Under the pieces are notes generated by a model. That model worked only from the letters and a program-made list of their open reading frames with translations. It searched no databases and was not told the origin of the DNA. Both the position numbers and the translations under genes were made by a program. Positions 22,896-35,119 of a DNA stretch of 64,000 nt are shown here, piece by piece (position 1 is the first letter of the stretch; every line of letters starts with the position of its first letter). The DNA is taken from the NCBI RefSeq assembly GCF_024763615.1, contig NC_077223.1, forward strand, positions 48,980,627 to 49,044,626, given 5' to 3'. Source of the stretch: Phlebotomus papatasi (taxonomy: Eukaryota > Arthropoda > Insecta > Diptera > Psychodidae).

Positions 22896-24837
22896 TTTAA
22901 AACATGATGAAGAATTACACAATATATTTTGAATTTTGACTTTTCCATTTGATTTTTTTCTGAGTGAATAAGAGATTGAGATGTGGTTCAAAAAGTATCC
23001 AAAGAGGAGCGTATCAATTTCGATGCTTTTCTTTCAATTCTTGATTGCTTCCCCAATTGTATATCGCCTTTGGTTTCATGTGTGTATAAGAGGTATCCAC
23101 AATTCCTGCAGAGAAAGTTGAGAGAACTTCTAACACCACCCTCTCAAAGTTCTCTTCTATTGAGAATGAGTGATAAAATAGACATTCATCAGAACTGACA
23201 ACCCATTCCCTGTTTGAGCTTTAAGAAAACATAAAGAAAATACGAAGAGTAAAAGCGTCCGAGCAAAAGCGATTTTCCTTCTCCATCCAATACCCGTCGT
23301 TTGAGAGCTAAGGGGTGGTTTCTGTGGTAGGATCAATATAAAATCACATTCCCATAAAATAGCGAAACATCATGGTATTTTTCAAACTCAAAGATGAATA
23401 CGGCAGATATTTATTTCAGGATTTAGATCTTTTTCAAGTTTTTGTGAACATGCTGGACAGAGCACCAACATGAATTGTCTCTCAAAATAAATGCCTCTAA
23501 TCAGTATCATCTTCAAATCACATTCCACTGTATTTCCGCAACAGAATAAAACAATGTCAGAGTTTATTTGAACGGTGATTTCAGGTTTTTTTTTTCAAGA
23601 AAATCACTTCGAATAAATTAGATTTTTGTGTATAAAAACAAATAATTACATTTTGAGCTCTACCAAAATTAAAATCCTTACTAAATTACGGTATATTGTC
23701 TTACTTTAATATCGAGAATGCATAGCCTAGAAATTTTTTTATCGAAGATGGAAATCTTCTCAAACAATTTAATTCTAAGCACTGTACTTCCTTTTTTTTT
23801 TAAAAAAAAAATAATTTTCTTTCATCCTATTATATTATAAATTAATTTCATTATTAAAAATTGAATATGTTGTCTTCTATAGAAAACTTAAAAAACCTTA
23901 TTTACGAGGTTTTACTTCATCTCGAATGATACTTTGATTTTAGAATCCTCTTATAAAATCGCGATGGTTCTCAGTGTTGCAAAAGATGAAGGAAAAGTTC
24001 AATAAAGAATTGCAATGTGTTTACTTGTGCAACAAGATCCTTGTTTGTTTCCGTCTTCAGACGATGCAGTAAAGGTGAATTCTTTTAATGAAAATCGTTG
24101 TGGTTTGAAAAATTTACACAGACAATTGTGATGAGCAAAGATATGGGTTGGAAGAAAAGTTTGAGAGAATTTTCTCTGTTAAAATTCTGCACATACTTTT
24201 GCCAACAAAGTGCTCTTTCCACTCGAGATATTTTCAACCCTGATTGACTCTGTGCTAAGAGTGATACAATTCATCCCAATTCGGGAATTGCGGGTGATAA
24301 AACAAAACACTCAAAAATTTGCTCTTTTCTGCAATACACCAACAGATTTTTCTGCTGAATTTCTTCATCCAATCTACTAAGTTCAATAACAGCAACAGCA
24401 TTTTCTAGGATAAACACCAGAAGTGAAATCATTAAAAATCTCTCAATCAATTCACTTAGGTGGAAAAATTGTTCTTTAGAGAATTTTCCTGAGGATTGGG
24501 TGAAATTTAATTTAAACAAATCTCCTCATACTCACCCGTATCAATAAGCTGTCAATAATGGGAGACAAACTTTTTGGCAGCCACTTAATTTTACACCCTC
24601 CCATCATTAAAAGTTTCATCGTCGATATTTTCGCACCTCCTAAACATCATCCGTGGCATTCGCTTGAATGTGTGTCATGAAACAAAAATGGCAACGAGCT
24701 TCATGCAACAGTCATTCATTTTTACAAAGTTTGTGAAAGTATGAAAATTAAAATAATTGAAAACGAAATTTACCCTCGGTTTTTTTTAATATCCAAAATC
24801 AACCCTCGAAGTTTTCATTTCAATATAAGAAGTGCTA
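22896..24837. other. Non-coding DNA
   Basis: No recognised element. Open frames at 22983-23198 (+) and 24271-24519 (-, hydrophobic segment near the middle, with a possible splice donor just upstream on that strand) have no recognised domain. I do not call either as a gene. Confidence 0.4.
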
Positions 24838-25092
24838 CACTGAGAAAAAAAACGGGGGTGCGATTAACTTTTTTTCCTCATAACTTTAACACTTTTTAGG
24901 TGTAAAAATATATCAACATTTTTTAATGTTAATTTTACACCTTTTTAAGGGTAAAATGAACATGAAAAATGGTAACTTTAATCCCTATTACACCTAAAAA
25001 GCATAATATTTACATCGATTTCGGATCAATACTGCAGGGTAAAATAAACATTTTCGGAATGTTATTTTAACTTTTTCTGATTTCTTTCAGTA
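24838..25092. mobile_element. CACTGAG MITE, copy 2
   Basis: Full-length match to the MITE at 17488: same order of blocks from CACTGAGAAAAAAAAC through AACATTTTTTAATGTTAATT and ATCAATACTGCAGGGTAAAA. The right end is mutated (TTTCAGTA instead of CTCAGTG). TA precedes the left end. Confidence 0.8.
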
Positions 25093-26520
25093 TGGAACGA
25101 GAACGATCCATGACACCAATAAACAGTAAAATTGGAAATTATTGTACCCGCCCTAAACCAAACTTTTAAGGAGTGAATCGTGTCAGTGGAAAAAACCAGA
25201 ACTATTTGGAAAAGATTGAGTGGCTATTACAATGTTATAGGAAATCACACCAATGTCGTTTAAGAATACAAATAACGAGTGGAAAATCATGCCAACTGAA
25301 TGATAACAGTGCAAAATATCCCTGACTCATTCGTACAGTTTGACATTGTGTTTTTACTGCTCGAACTTGAAGAAAGAGCAGCATAACAAAACAATCTACT
25401 TTTTCTAATTTTTCACCGACCTAGATCTATTACAATAAATTATAACAATTTCCGATCTCCCTCCATCTCTTCCTGTACCTTCAAAACCTTGTTTTTGGAT
25501 TTCGTCGTAAGCCACTCCAGCGGTTTCTTTTTGTCTTTCTTTTTTTTTTGAAGTAGTCCAGGTTAACATTTCGTCCATATAAACCTATGATCTAAAAAAA
25601 TGTAAACAACAAATTTTAAAAGTTCAAAGTTCAACTCCCTTGGAGAGCCTATTCTGTAAATGATATGATTAAATTTGAATTTTTGGATATGATTTAAATA
25701 GCGTCTAGATCTAGCCGGTCTAGGCGAAGATTTTGTCCTTATATGCGATCGAACTAAATTCACAAATCCATTGCTTCTACTGATTTTTCATTGTCAAAAA
25801 TACTCAAAAAATATTTCACAGCCAGTGAGAATTAAGGTTGCATTAATTTTAAAAATTAAATCCTGAAAACTTTGAATTTGTTTTGCTGATTAATAAAATA
25901 TCTATCTTTATTATTGGTTTATTGGTGTCGGAATGATTCTCTAATAATTATTTACAAACCAGTTTAAATGGATAGTAAACATATGGACTTTAAAACTGTG
26001 CGAAAATATAATTCACGGAAAGTTCTATCAAGTGGGTTTGATAAATCCGTCAGGGGGGGGGGGCGTTCTGCCATATCTTTTTTAATTAGTTACTAATGTC
26101 GAAACTATCCGGATTTCAAATTCGCACTAAGCCCTTTCGTGGCTTAAACCGTAAGTCTGTCTAGGGAATTAGGCAGCCTTTAAAACATAACCGAAAGAAG
26201 AATAAGAGATGAGGAAAAATGAGGGCACGTTAACAGTCCCAGGGCCAGCTTATAGTGGGGTTCCCTGATGATCTCAGGTCACTATCTCTAACCGTTTGTC
26301 TTCTAGAGCTGACGACAGATGGACAGACGAACGGACAAAGTTATAAAATATGTTTTACCTGTTCTACACATGACATTTCTATATTTCATATATATCAAGA
26401 CGACTGAAATTTAGTATAATAGTGAAATGTAATAGAGCGTAATTTTTTTAGTATTTTGTTAATATGGATGAGGATGGTAAATTTTATGATCTCATTTTTC
26501 TCGGTAAATGTAATAACACT
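25093..26520. other. Non-coding DNA with a partial repeat A (25355-25600)
   Basis: 25360-25385 (TACTGCTCGAACTTGAAGAA) matches the upstream portion of repeat A at about 50905. 25553-25592 (GTAGTCCAGGTTAACATTTC, then CCATATAAACCTATGATC) matches its core. The copy is old and lacks the 3' part. No gene recognised in the rest; a G run lies at about 26053-26062. Confidence 0.5.
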
Positions 26521-27578
26521 TAGGGGAAAGGCTCATAATTTTGTCCAGTTTCTTATTTTGGACACTTTGAGGATAAAATTGGACACTAAAAATATATTGA
26601 TTAAAATTATGGATTGATGATGAATAATGAATTCTATCTAAATATTTGTTCTTTTTGGAAGATTTTATCACTAAATACGTTAAATTTTGAATATGATTTG
26701 AGTTAAAATTGCTTTGTTGAAAATTCAGTGTGAGCAATTGCTTACGAGAAATATGACGAACTTCGTGTTTACTTCAGTCTTATTTAGCTGTGGTGAAGTA
26801 CTAACAATCTTTCTTCGCTTTTTTTGAGTGATATTATTGAATATTCATTGAATATTGTGTTGATTCACGTTAGTGGTGATTTGTAAATTTGACCTGAAGT
26901 GAGATTTGCCTTGTGAATTAGATTTTTCGTGTGAAAAATGGGAAAGTTTTTAAGACATTCACCAGTGAGGTGATACTCCTTATTTTGGACAGGTGTTTTT
27001 CTCACGAAATTTCGTGAAGTTTTAGCTTTTGTGATGACTAGGTTGGACAAATGCCTGGAGAAACAAAGAAGCGCCATCCTACGAAAGAGATGTTGCGAGA
27101 AATACCTTGAAAGGCTCCCGGAAGGGCCAGGAAATGAGCGAATCCGCACGTACCAGGAGTACCGAAGTCAACTCATTTTAATGAATGATGTGGAAAGTTT
27201 CCGGGCTTCTTGTGACATTCTATGTTTCCCTTACATGAACAGGAAGAGGACTTGGTTCGATTGGTTCATGAAATGAAGAACAATGGGCATCCTGTTGAGG
27301 CGGTTTAGCTGTCCAAATTTACAGCCAAGTTGTCCAAATTAATAACCAAGTTGTCCAAAATAAGAGCCAAATTCACCTCTACATATCAATTCATTTTTAA
27401 ACGTATTAAAACTAATTTTAGTAAAAATAAGACGATAAATAGCTTGCCAAGTTTCTAAACAACTCTTCTTAAAAGAGAGTAACAAAAAAAGTCAATTAAT
27501 ATCGAAAATATTGGACTTCAAACTTGGAACATCGCATGCTTATAAGCAGACTGGGCAAAATTATAAGCCCTTACCCTA
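26521..27578 (+). mobile_element. Internally deleted pogo-like transposon, copy 1
   Basis: Ends are TA-GGGGAAAGGCTCATAATTTT and, inverted, CAAAATTATAAGCCCTTACCC-TA. The ~1.06 kb body is repeated in inverse orientation at 60126-61197 and begins again at 63593. It includes a run of TTGTCCAAA..AATAA.AGCCAAGTTG motifs near the 3' side that echo the ends. The coding remnant at 27030-27306 is the N-terminal DNA-binding part of a pogo-type transposase, so the element is a deletion derivative that would depend on a related intact element. Confidence 0.8.
27030..27306 (+). pseudogene. Pogo-type transposase N-terminal remnant
   Basis: Read with frame changes, 27098-27170 resembles a Psq-type helix-turn-helix (LKGSRKGQEMSESARTY then GVPKST-like). 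27228-27306 reads PLHEQEEDLVRLVHEMKNNG followed by HPVEA and a stop, the start of a CENP-B/Tc5-type helix-turn-helix. In the copy at 60405-60690 (minus) the same part reads on as HPVEADYLSKFTDKL. The DDE catalytic domain is absent. A 246-base open frame (27031-27276) crosses this region in a different frame and is most likely an accident of the frameshifts. Confidence 0.7.
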
Positions 27579-29892
27579 CGTATGTTGTATATTTGGTTGA
27601 TGAAACTTTTTAGCTTTTTGACTAACTATCAAGCTTTAGACATAGGAGACTTAAAAAAAAAGACAGATAATTTTTCCCAAAAATATCATAAAATTTCATC
27701 CTTTTGGCAAAGACATGAAAGAGAATATTTTCCTGTGAAATTTCTTCGATGAGTTCTTTTGGTTAAAGTATTCCTCTCTTCTACCTTTTATTTTTTTCAT
27801 AAGAAAATTGTAATTCAAAGTTAAAAGGACATGTAATGTTCTTTCCGCTATTTCTTTTTATTTTTTTGTTACATGATATTCCAGAGAAAAAGTGAATCGT
27901 TTGAGAAAAGTTCAAACGATGGAGAATGCATCCGCGAAGGTAAAAAAAAGGTGAAGAATTGAGCAAATGTTCCAGCTGTGGAAAGAAAACTCTAAAACGA
28001 ACAACACTTTAGTCTTGAAGCTTCTCCCATATATTAAAGGCTTTCCAGCAGTTACACCGAGAAAGTTTTAATATTAAACTATATGCATTCTTTTCCATCT
28101 TCTTCTGCAACCATTCGTGTGAGTGTTTGGAAAAACTTCGGCATAATTCTTTCTTCTAGCGGCGCATTTTGCTGTCTAATTCACAAAGTGCTGCTGCTCT
28201 TTTTCTTTTTTTTTTGCTCAGAAATCCTGTGTAAAAGTTTCTGTGCATTTCTGAAACGCTTTTCCTGAAATTCTGAGTGCTATTGGGTAAGAAAAAAATC
28301 ATAAACTAGAAAATCTTATAAAACCATCTATAAACAACAAAATCAGTATTTAATGACTATTGGAAAATGATTTTTAAGATTCGCCGAAATTTTTCGCTTT
28401 TTCTCTTGTGTCATGTCTAAGTTTGTTGTGATAACTATGGCCTTCTATATTGTCTGTTTGTTATTGCGACTATCGAAGTTTCTCCCTCTTAAGGCCTCTA
28501 CACATTGGGTGCAATTTTCATCAAAATATTCATTTTTGACTGAATTTTGACGTTTCTGTATATAGCAATGTAGACCATTTTCTTCAAAAGAGGACTCGGG
28601 CAAGAATCAAATACATTGAGATTTGAAGAACGTTTTCTCCAATTTTTATTTTTACAATTTTTTCGATCTTCTTGGGAAAGATTAAGAAAAAATTATTGAA
28701 TGAAATGAATAAAAGCTTATTCTCTTCAGGATTAAATTACATATTTTCCACTTGAAGTGAAAGATTGCAAAAAATCCATTAAAAAACATGAAAAACTCTG
28801 ATTTCCCAATAAACATTTCTGGTCAAAAACTGGGCAAAATGTCGAAAAACGAGGTCAAGAAATGGGCGAAAACTGGGCACACGCTGGGCAGATTGTCGAG
28901 AATGGGGAATAATCTGTCGACGTACGGTCGACATCGCTGTCGACAATATTTCGAAATTTTTCCCCAAATATTTTCCAAAATCTGTCCAGTCCACAAAAGT
29001 CAAAATAAATTCCACAGCGAGTTGCCAGCAGTGAAAAATATATTCCACATACAAAATAGATATTCACCTGGCACCACATCAAGCGATAAATAATTCCATC
29101 TCCCAAAATGAATGGAAATTATTATTCCTTTTACGCAGGAACACAATCATTTTTATATTTATATAGAAAATGCAGCAGCGCTTTTCCGATAGGGAATTGA
29201 GTGAGGAATCATATAGTTTTACGCCTCACATGAACAATATAGATTTTTATGGAAAAATCTACTTGAAAAATGGAATTATTTTTATAATTTTTCCAATTGT
29301 ATCCAAAAAAATCTATATTTTTTATTGAGTCATAAAAAGCATGAATTAGAATTTTTAAGCAAAAAGAAGACGAATAAAAAGAGTTTCAATTTTCCTCTTT
29401 ATTTCATTTACTTGAAATTTCGCCATTTGCAGAAAAAATACGGAATGAATATTTTTTACGCGGTATAATATTCGCGTATAGTTGGGGTAAAATATGCAAA
29501 AAAAAGCTAATATTTCAATAATTTTATATTTTTAGCTTCATAGTCCTTTTTCTTAAGACAACATAATAAGCAAATATTAATTTTAATTGTTCTACTTCAA
29601 AAGCAAACACTCATTTAACCATTTAATTCAAATATTTTTAGATAAATTTTTCTTTTAATAATTTTTTCTTGCTTTATTATGTACTTTTCATGGCATTTTT
29701 TAATGTAAATTTGCAAGAAAATTTCTTATACTGACATAACCACAAATTCTCAAATTAAAATAATAGCTTTGAAAACGAAATGGGCGTTTGTTACTCTATA
29801 AACAACCGGAATACTAGCGCGGTAGGAAAAAACTGTGATTTTTAACTGGAAAAAACCTGTTCAATAACCACGGCATAAGACAAAATGGAGAC
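27579..29892. other. Non-coding DNA; dyad-rich block 28780-29000
   Basis: No recognised gene. 28066-28085 (TTACACCGAGAAAGTTTTAA) looks like a solitary end of a CACCGAG MITE. 28790-29000 contains repeated GGGCA and TGTCGA motifs on both strands and resembles 34860-35110, which has the same TGTCGAC and CCAAT motifs; both may be decayed copies of a palindromic repeat. Confidence 0.4.
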
Positions 29893-29895
29893 ATT

Positions 29896-30527
29896 CACAT
29901 CGAACAGACTGGGCTTTTTTACATGGTCATTGCTTTTTTACTCCTTCATTGCTTTTTTACATGTGGAAAAAATATTCAAAAAATTGAGGCATCAAACCAA
30001 TTTTTGCATCAATTTGATCTTTTTCCGTTCTCTGAGACAATATTCTGTAAAAAGAAAATGATATTTTAGTAAAATTAGCCAAATTTAAATACCTTGAACA
30101 AAAAGCAAAAAGCAATTGCCCGGTCAATTGCTTTTTCTTGACACTTCCATATTACATTGTCCGTTAACATTCTCTATTTGAATTCACTGTTCGAAATTTC
30201 ATCGATCACCATCGAAATCAGCTGATGCCAGGAAAAATCAAAACAAAGGAAATTTTACTCATAAAACTCTTGTGAAAACTTTTGAAATACATTTAAAATG
30301 AGTCTAGGCTTAGTGAAATTAAAGTTTAGTATAAAATACATGTGAATAATGTGAACTACATTGTTTTGAACAACTGAAAATATTTCCCGCCTTGGACATT
30401 TTACTTACACTGGATGGCGCTGTTCTCAGTGAGTTATCTAATCGAAAAAAATGAAGGTGTCATATCACTTCTCCATTGCTTATTTGAAAATCGATTAAAA
30501 GAGCAAAGGCCCAGTCTGTTCAATGCT
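29896..30527. mobile_element. 632-bp DNA element, copy 1
   Basis: Begins CACATCGAACAGACTGGGC and ends GCCCAGTCTGTTCAATGCT, with ~17-bp imperfect inverted repeats, and is flanked by the 3-bp duplication ATT (29893-29895 and 30528-30530). The second copy at 31384-32015 has the same length and about the same sequence. No transposase frame. A 3-bp duplication would fit CACTA or Harbinger-type elements, but the terminal bases do not settle this. Confidence 0.8.
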
Positions 30528-30530
30528 ATT

Positions 30531-31203
30531 AAGTCCATAAATGTATAGACTTTTTACTCTATTGGTTGAAGTAAAACGGGGATTATTGACTGGCAAATAT
30601 TTAGAATACCCGTTGAAGAACTGTTAGTTTACTACTGCTGGGATATGTTGCGTTTCGTCAAAAAATCGTTAAAGTTGTTTAATGCAGAGGAAATCCGTGT
30701 TTTTATATAAAATTCTTACGATTTTATGATGATGTTGTGAATATTTTACACACAATAATTAGTGTTATATGAACGGTATTATTGATATTTATGAACTAAA
30801 AGTCCCCATTTTGTTCTATATCGCTGGTGTTCCGGAGGTTTATGGACATAAAGTCCTCGTTTTGTCTTGAGACCTATACACACACATTAGAGAAATTTAT
30901 GTCCATATTGAAGAGTTCATCGTACACAAGCGTAGGAATTTGCTTCAATATGGGCATAAATTTCTCTAGTGTGTAGTGTAGAGGCCATTATATTGCAAGT
31001 TCTCTAGACATTTTTTCCAATTAATAATCCTGTCTTTGCCTGTTTCCCAAATAAATAAATATTCTGTAAGTTTACTTATTAACAACTGCGTTTAATTTTA
31101 TCTTGTGGGTATTCTGGATATTTCGAGAGGTTTTTACCAACACAAATTCTTATTTATTATGGCCAAATATATAATATTTACCTAAAAATTTAGTGACAAT
31201 AGT
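30531..31203. other. Spacer holding a short palindromic MITE at 30873-30986
   Basis: 30873-30986 is a ~114-bp near-palindrome (ACACTAGAGAAATTTATG.CC then ATATTGAAG, and inverse). A diverged copy lies at 33317-33424. The outer motif GGCCTCTACAC also occurs singly near 28495 and 53236. The rest of the stretch has no recognised feature. Confidence 0.55.
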
Positions 31204-31205
31204 TA

Positions 31206-32180
31206 CAGTAGAGCCCCGCTATAGGCCATCGCTCTATAATCCACAATTTATTGACCGTTTATTTTAGAAAACTGATTTTAAGTTAGGTTATGTTTCTTAG
31301 TACGCGACATGCAATGTTGTCATAATTATTTTAATATTTTTGGCAAACTTTATTGAATAGTTGTGATAATTGTGATCCATAATCACATCGAACAGACTGG
31401 GCTTTTTTACATGGTCATTGCTTTTTTACTCCTTCATTACTTTTTTACACGTGGAAAAAATATTCAAAAAATTGCGGAATCAAACCAATTTTTGCATCAA
31501 TTTGATCTTTTTCCGTTCTCTGAGACAATATTCTGTAAAAAGAAAATGATATTTTAGTAAAATTAGCCAAATTTAAATACCTTGAACAAAAAGCAAAGAG
31601 CAATTGCCCGGTCAATTGCTTATTCTTGACAATTCCATATCACATAGTCCGTTAACATTCTCTATTTGAATTCATTGTTCGAAATTTCATCGACTACCAT
31701 CGAAATCAGCTGATGCCAGGAAAAATCAAAACAAAGGATATTTTACTCATAAAACTCTTGTGAAAACTTTTGAAATACATTTAAAATGAGTCTAGGCTTA
31801 GTGAAATTAAAGTTTAGTATAAAATACATGTGAATTATGTGAATTACATTGTTTTGAACAACTGAAAATATTTCCCGCCTTGGACATTTTACTTACACTA
31901 GATGGCGCTGTTCTCAGTGAGTTATCTAATCGAAAAAAATGAAGGTGTCATATCACTTCTCCATTGCTTCTTTGAAAATCGATTAAAAGAGCAATGGCCC
32001 AGTCTGTTCGATGCTAATGAAGAGAGCGAGGACAAGTACCACAATCGCAAAGAAAGTGGAAGCCATCGAGCAATATCAATACTAAAAGTCGTTGATAATT
32101 TTAAAAAAAATGACATGGACTATAGTGCGACCCAAGTGTCAAATCTGGAACCAAATATGGACTATAGCGGAACTCCACTG
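31206..32180 (+). mobile_element. Tigger-like element carrying a nested 632-bp insertion
   Basis: Ends are TA-CAGTAGAGCCCCGCTATAGG and inverse TATAGCGGAACTCCACTG-TA, typical of Tigger/pogo elements. The segment 31384-32015 is an inserted 632-bp element. After the insertion, 32016-32180 contains a frame reading NEESEDKYHNRKESGSHRAI then SILKVVDNFKKNDMDYSA, resembling the acidic and helical C-terminal tail of a Tigger transposase. The catalytic part is missing, so it is a defective element. Confidence 0.75.
31384..32015. mobile_element. 632-bp DNA element, copy 2 (nested)
   Basis: Same ends, order and length as the copy at 29896. It is flanked by AAT (31381-31383 and 32016-32018). It interrupts the Tigger-like element, so it inserted later. 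A 144-codon frame at 31902-32336 begins in this element and runs into the Tigger tail; it is a chance fusion of two transposon pieces, not a gene. Confidence 0.8.
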
Positions 32181-32357
32181 TATGTCCATATAATATCATT
32201 GGCTCCATCTCATACTATTCTATGTCAGAATGACAACTTTTCGGAAGAGCCATTTGAAGTTGGCAATTTACTATTTTGCACGTGCAATTTTTTGCCGAAA
32301 AAGTGGAATATCTCGAGCGAACGAAACATCGCATGACGATCAAATTTTCACTGGTTA

Positions 32358-32841
32358 GCTGAGATTCTTTTTCAGTTTTTGTGAACCTAGGTCAAATCCA
32401 ACTTCGTCATATCGGGCCCGAATGTCGTATGTAAATGCTTTGACGAATATCATATGAACTAAAAATCGATTTACGTGGATGTCTTCCGTCTGTCCATTTA
32501 TCGGCCGCATATGACTACTTCTGGAAATAGAACGGAGAGAGATATTGACAAGCGGTTTTCTGCAAAGGTTAAATTTCGGTTGGTGACTAGAGGCACATGA
32601 TGACTGATCCGCTCCCCCACTCCACTTCCGCCATTTTGAAACACCACCGAAATTTTGTTTTCTCAATAACACAGCCTCTATGGCACGGATCGGTTTCAAA
32701 TTTTAGTATGTCATAGCTAGGTTTAAAAGCTTTCGATTAAAAAAAACTCAAGCTCCCCGATCGTATTTTCACGCATTCCGAGTTGCAAGCAACTAAAATT
32801 ACACTTACAAGTACTCTGAAGTCGCCATAAAGAATCTCAGC
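32358..32841. mobile_element. 484-bp TA-flanked element with GCTGAGATTC ends
   Basis: TA-GCTGAGATTCTTTTTC at the left and AAAGAATCTCAGC-TA at the right form ~14-bp inverted repeats. No coding capacity was recognised. The family was not found elsewhere in the window. Confidence 0.6.
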
Positions 32842-32843
32842 TA

Positions 32844-34424
32844 ACGTAGGCCTATCTGAGATTTTTTAAAACTCAATCTCAGGAACAACATATCATCAGT
32901 TTGATCAGCAACTGTGGTAACTGCATTTGCTTTGTATTTGCATTCGTTGTAAACGACAAATCACTGCATAGTGTTTCCAAAGAATGCAGACACATACAAA
33001 TGCAGATAGCACAGCAGATATGCTGATCCAACCGACAATATTATTCGAAGTTGTGGATTAAGTGGACTTAAAATAACATGAAATGGAGCAGTTGATATGT
33101 TCTTTCACAAATTTATCACAGAACGAATATTTTAAGAGAACAAAAGCGATTTAAGAAATGAATTTACAAGAAATAGGGGAAAGTAGTCTTCCTTCGAACA
33201 TTCATGCCTTCAATGTAAAATTTCCTTTATTTTTCCTAAGAGAATTGCACATCATTATCATTATAATTATCAATAATTGATAATAAGCTAACTAATATTT
33301 AATAGAAATGTGTAATGGCCTCTGAACACTAGAGAATTTTATGTCAATATTGAAGCAAATTCTCTACTCTTGTGTAGGAAAAACTCTTCATTATGGACAT
33401 AAATTTCTGTATTGTTTAGAAGCCATGAGTCGTACTTTTCCGCATTGCATTAACAAAATATTGAAAATTATATTTCTCAAATTCATTAATAAGAATGAAT
33501 ATTTGCCTATTTCTATGCTTTTTATGTGAATAAAAACAAGGAAGGGCCGCTACTTCCTGTAAGCTATTGAAATATTAATTGTTATGGTGGGATATGTGTA
33601 TAAACTTTGTCAGGGATATCAGAGCTCTTTCTGAACCTGGATGTTGAGAAATAAAGATTGATTCTGGGAATACAATACTTTCTCGCTCAGAAGTCACATA
33701 TCTTGTGCGAACCATAACTCCATTAGAACTTCGTGGTGTTTTAATTGTTTTATTCAAACACATTGAAAATATGGAGCAAAAGAGTCATATTTTTGAGAAA
33801 TTTCTGAAAAGAAAGATTGGCCGAAAATCCTAAGACACAACCCAACATGCTAATTTGCGGTATGGTATTAATAGATCTTGGGTTCTGCTTGAGAATCATA
33901 ATCTCAGATGAAAATGTGGTCCAAGGCAGATCAATCTGAATTTTAAAAAAAATATAAGCTCATTTTATTTGTTTTTTTTTTGCATTATGTCTAGCTATCC
34001 GAAGATTTAACAACTTTAGTAAATTTGACATTAATTATATTGTTTTTTTTAATTCAGTGTGAATGTCTCCTAGTGTAAATAAAGTAAAAAGCAGCACCAT
34101 GTAATGTAGACTATTGTGCTTTTAAACTATTGGAGTATGAAAAGTTCCAGATAATAAGAATACTAGAAAAACCTAGTTTTATTTGAATTTTATGTTGATA
34201 TTCGAAAGCCCTTAACCAAAAACAAATCTCTAAAATAAAAATTGGTAACTTGTTAGTACAATATCTTTTTATGTTATCGAAACGCTGTACCAGATAAATA
34301 CAATGATTAACATTGTCGTTAAAAATAATACAATACAAACTTTTTGTATTTAATAATATAACGCGAAGTAATTTACACAACGTAATAAATTTCAGAATAA
34401 TTATTACGTGTAATTAATAGTAAA
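32844..34424. other. Non-coding DNA with two element fragments
   Basis: 33174-33310 is a one-ended fragment of the GGGGAAAGTA family (TA-GGGGAAAGTAGTC, then CCTTCGAACATTCATG.CTTC and TTTTTCCTAAGAGAATT) whose full copy is at 48553-48768. 33317-33424 is a diverged copy of the short palindromic MITE at 30873. Nothing else recognised. Confidence 0.55.
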
Positions 34425-34439
34425 TGGCGAGGATTTCCG

Positions 34440-34754
34440 TCAATATGTGCAACAACACCCAAACAAACTATCAAGTACAGCGTCTCCAAAAAGTCGCTTT
34501 GCTGGCCCTTGTGAAGCCCATGGGGCAAGTACTAAACCAGAGATCCAGTGAATCTGCCAGGCGTCAAGAATTGATGAAATTGATGATGTGACAGTGGATG
34601 TGGTTATTTTTATGTAAAGCCCAAGAAAAAGGTGAGGGCATTTCAGATACCCGCGGAGCTCATGAATCGCAAGCACCAGTTTAGGGCGTGTGAAGAGACA
34701 TTCATAGAGCGTCTCGAGGGAGACTATTTTACACTGGTTGGCCTCCCTCTGTAA
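34440..34754 (+). pseudogene. Maf-type nucleotide pyrophosphatase fragment
   Basis: The 3' part (34677-34754) reads QFRACEETFIERLEGDYFTL then VGLPL and a stop. FIExLEGDYFxxVGLPL is the conserved C-terminal signature of Maf/YhdE proteins (dTTP/UTP or 7-methyl-GTP pyrophosphatases). About 34520-34590, in another frame, reads VLNQRSSESARRQELMKLM, resembling the N-terminal LASxSPRRxELL motif of the same family. The ~130 residues that should lie between are missing or scrambled and stops are present. I take it as a decayed gene copy or retrocopy; no poly(A) tail was seen. The C-terminal match is the stronger half of the evidence. Confidence 0.45.
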
Positions 34755-35119
34755 AATATGCTGAGAGCTTTACAGATAATTTGTTAAAAAGAAGAACATA
34801 AAGTTTTTATTTACATTTATTCAACGTATTTCATCTTGAACAGAAAAACGAAGAAGAAGAAGAATGGAACGAACATGGTAAGAATGTTGTCCAATTTTTG
34901 TCGAAAAAATTTCGAAAAATTCTTTCGAGATTTTTTCGAAAGAAAAATTTCGAAAATCTGTCCAATTTCTGTCCAATTGGGACAAAAGTGGACAGAAATA
35001 TTTCCAATCGATTGGAAATTTATTTGTCCAGGATTTGTCGACAGTATGTCGACGAAAAATGGACAGCTTTCCAATTGGAAAGAAAATGTTGATTGGGTTT
35101 CTTCGGTTTTTCTTAGAAA
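34755..35119. other. Palindrome-rich spacer
   Basis: 34880-35100 contains many short dyads (TTTCGAAA, TCCAATTGGA, TGTCGAC, CCAATCGATTGG) on both strands, giving open frames on both strands at once. I read this as a structured repeat related to 28790-29000, not a gene. Confidence 0.45.

Noticed and set aside
27031..27276. 81-codon frame as a gene
   Set aside because: The real coding trace here is a frameshifted pogo N-terminus in other frames; the second copy at 60 kb has stops in this frame.
31902..32336. 144-codon frame on the + strand
   Set aside because: It spans the end of the nested 632-bp element, the Tigger tail and flanking DNA, so it is a chance fusion.
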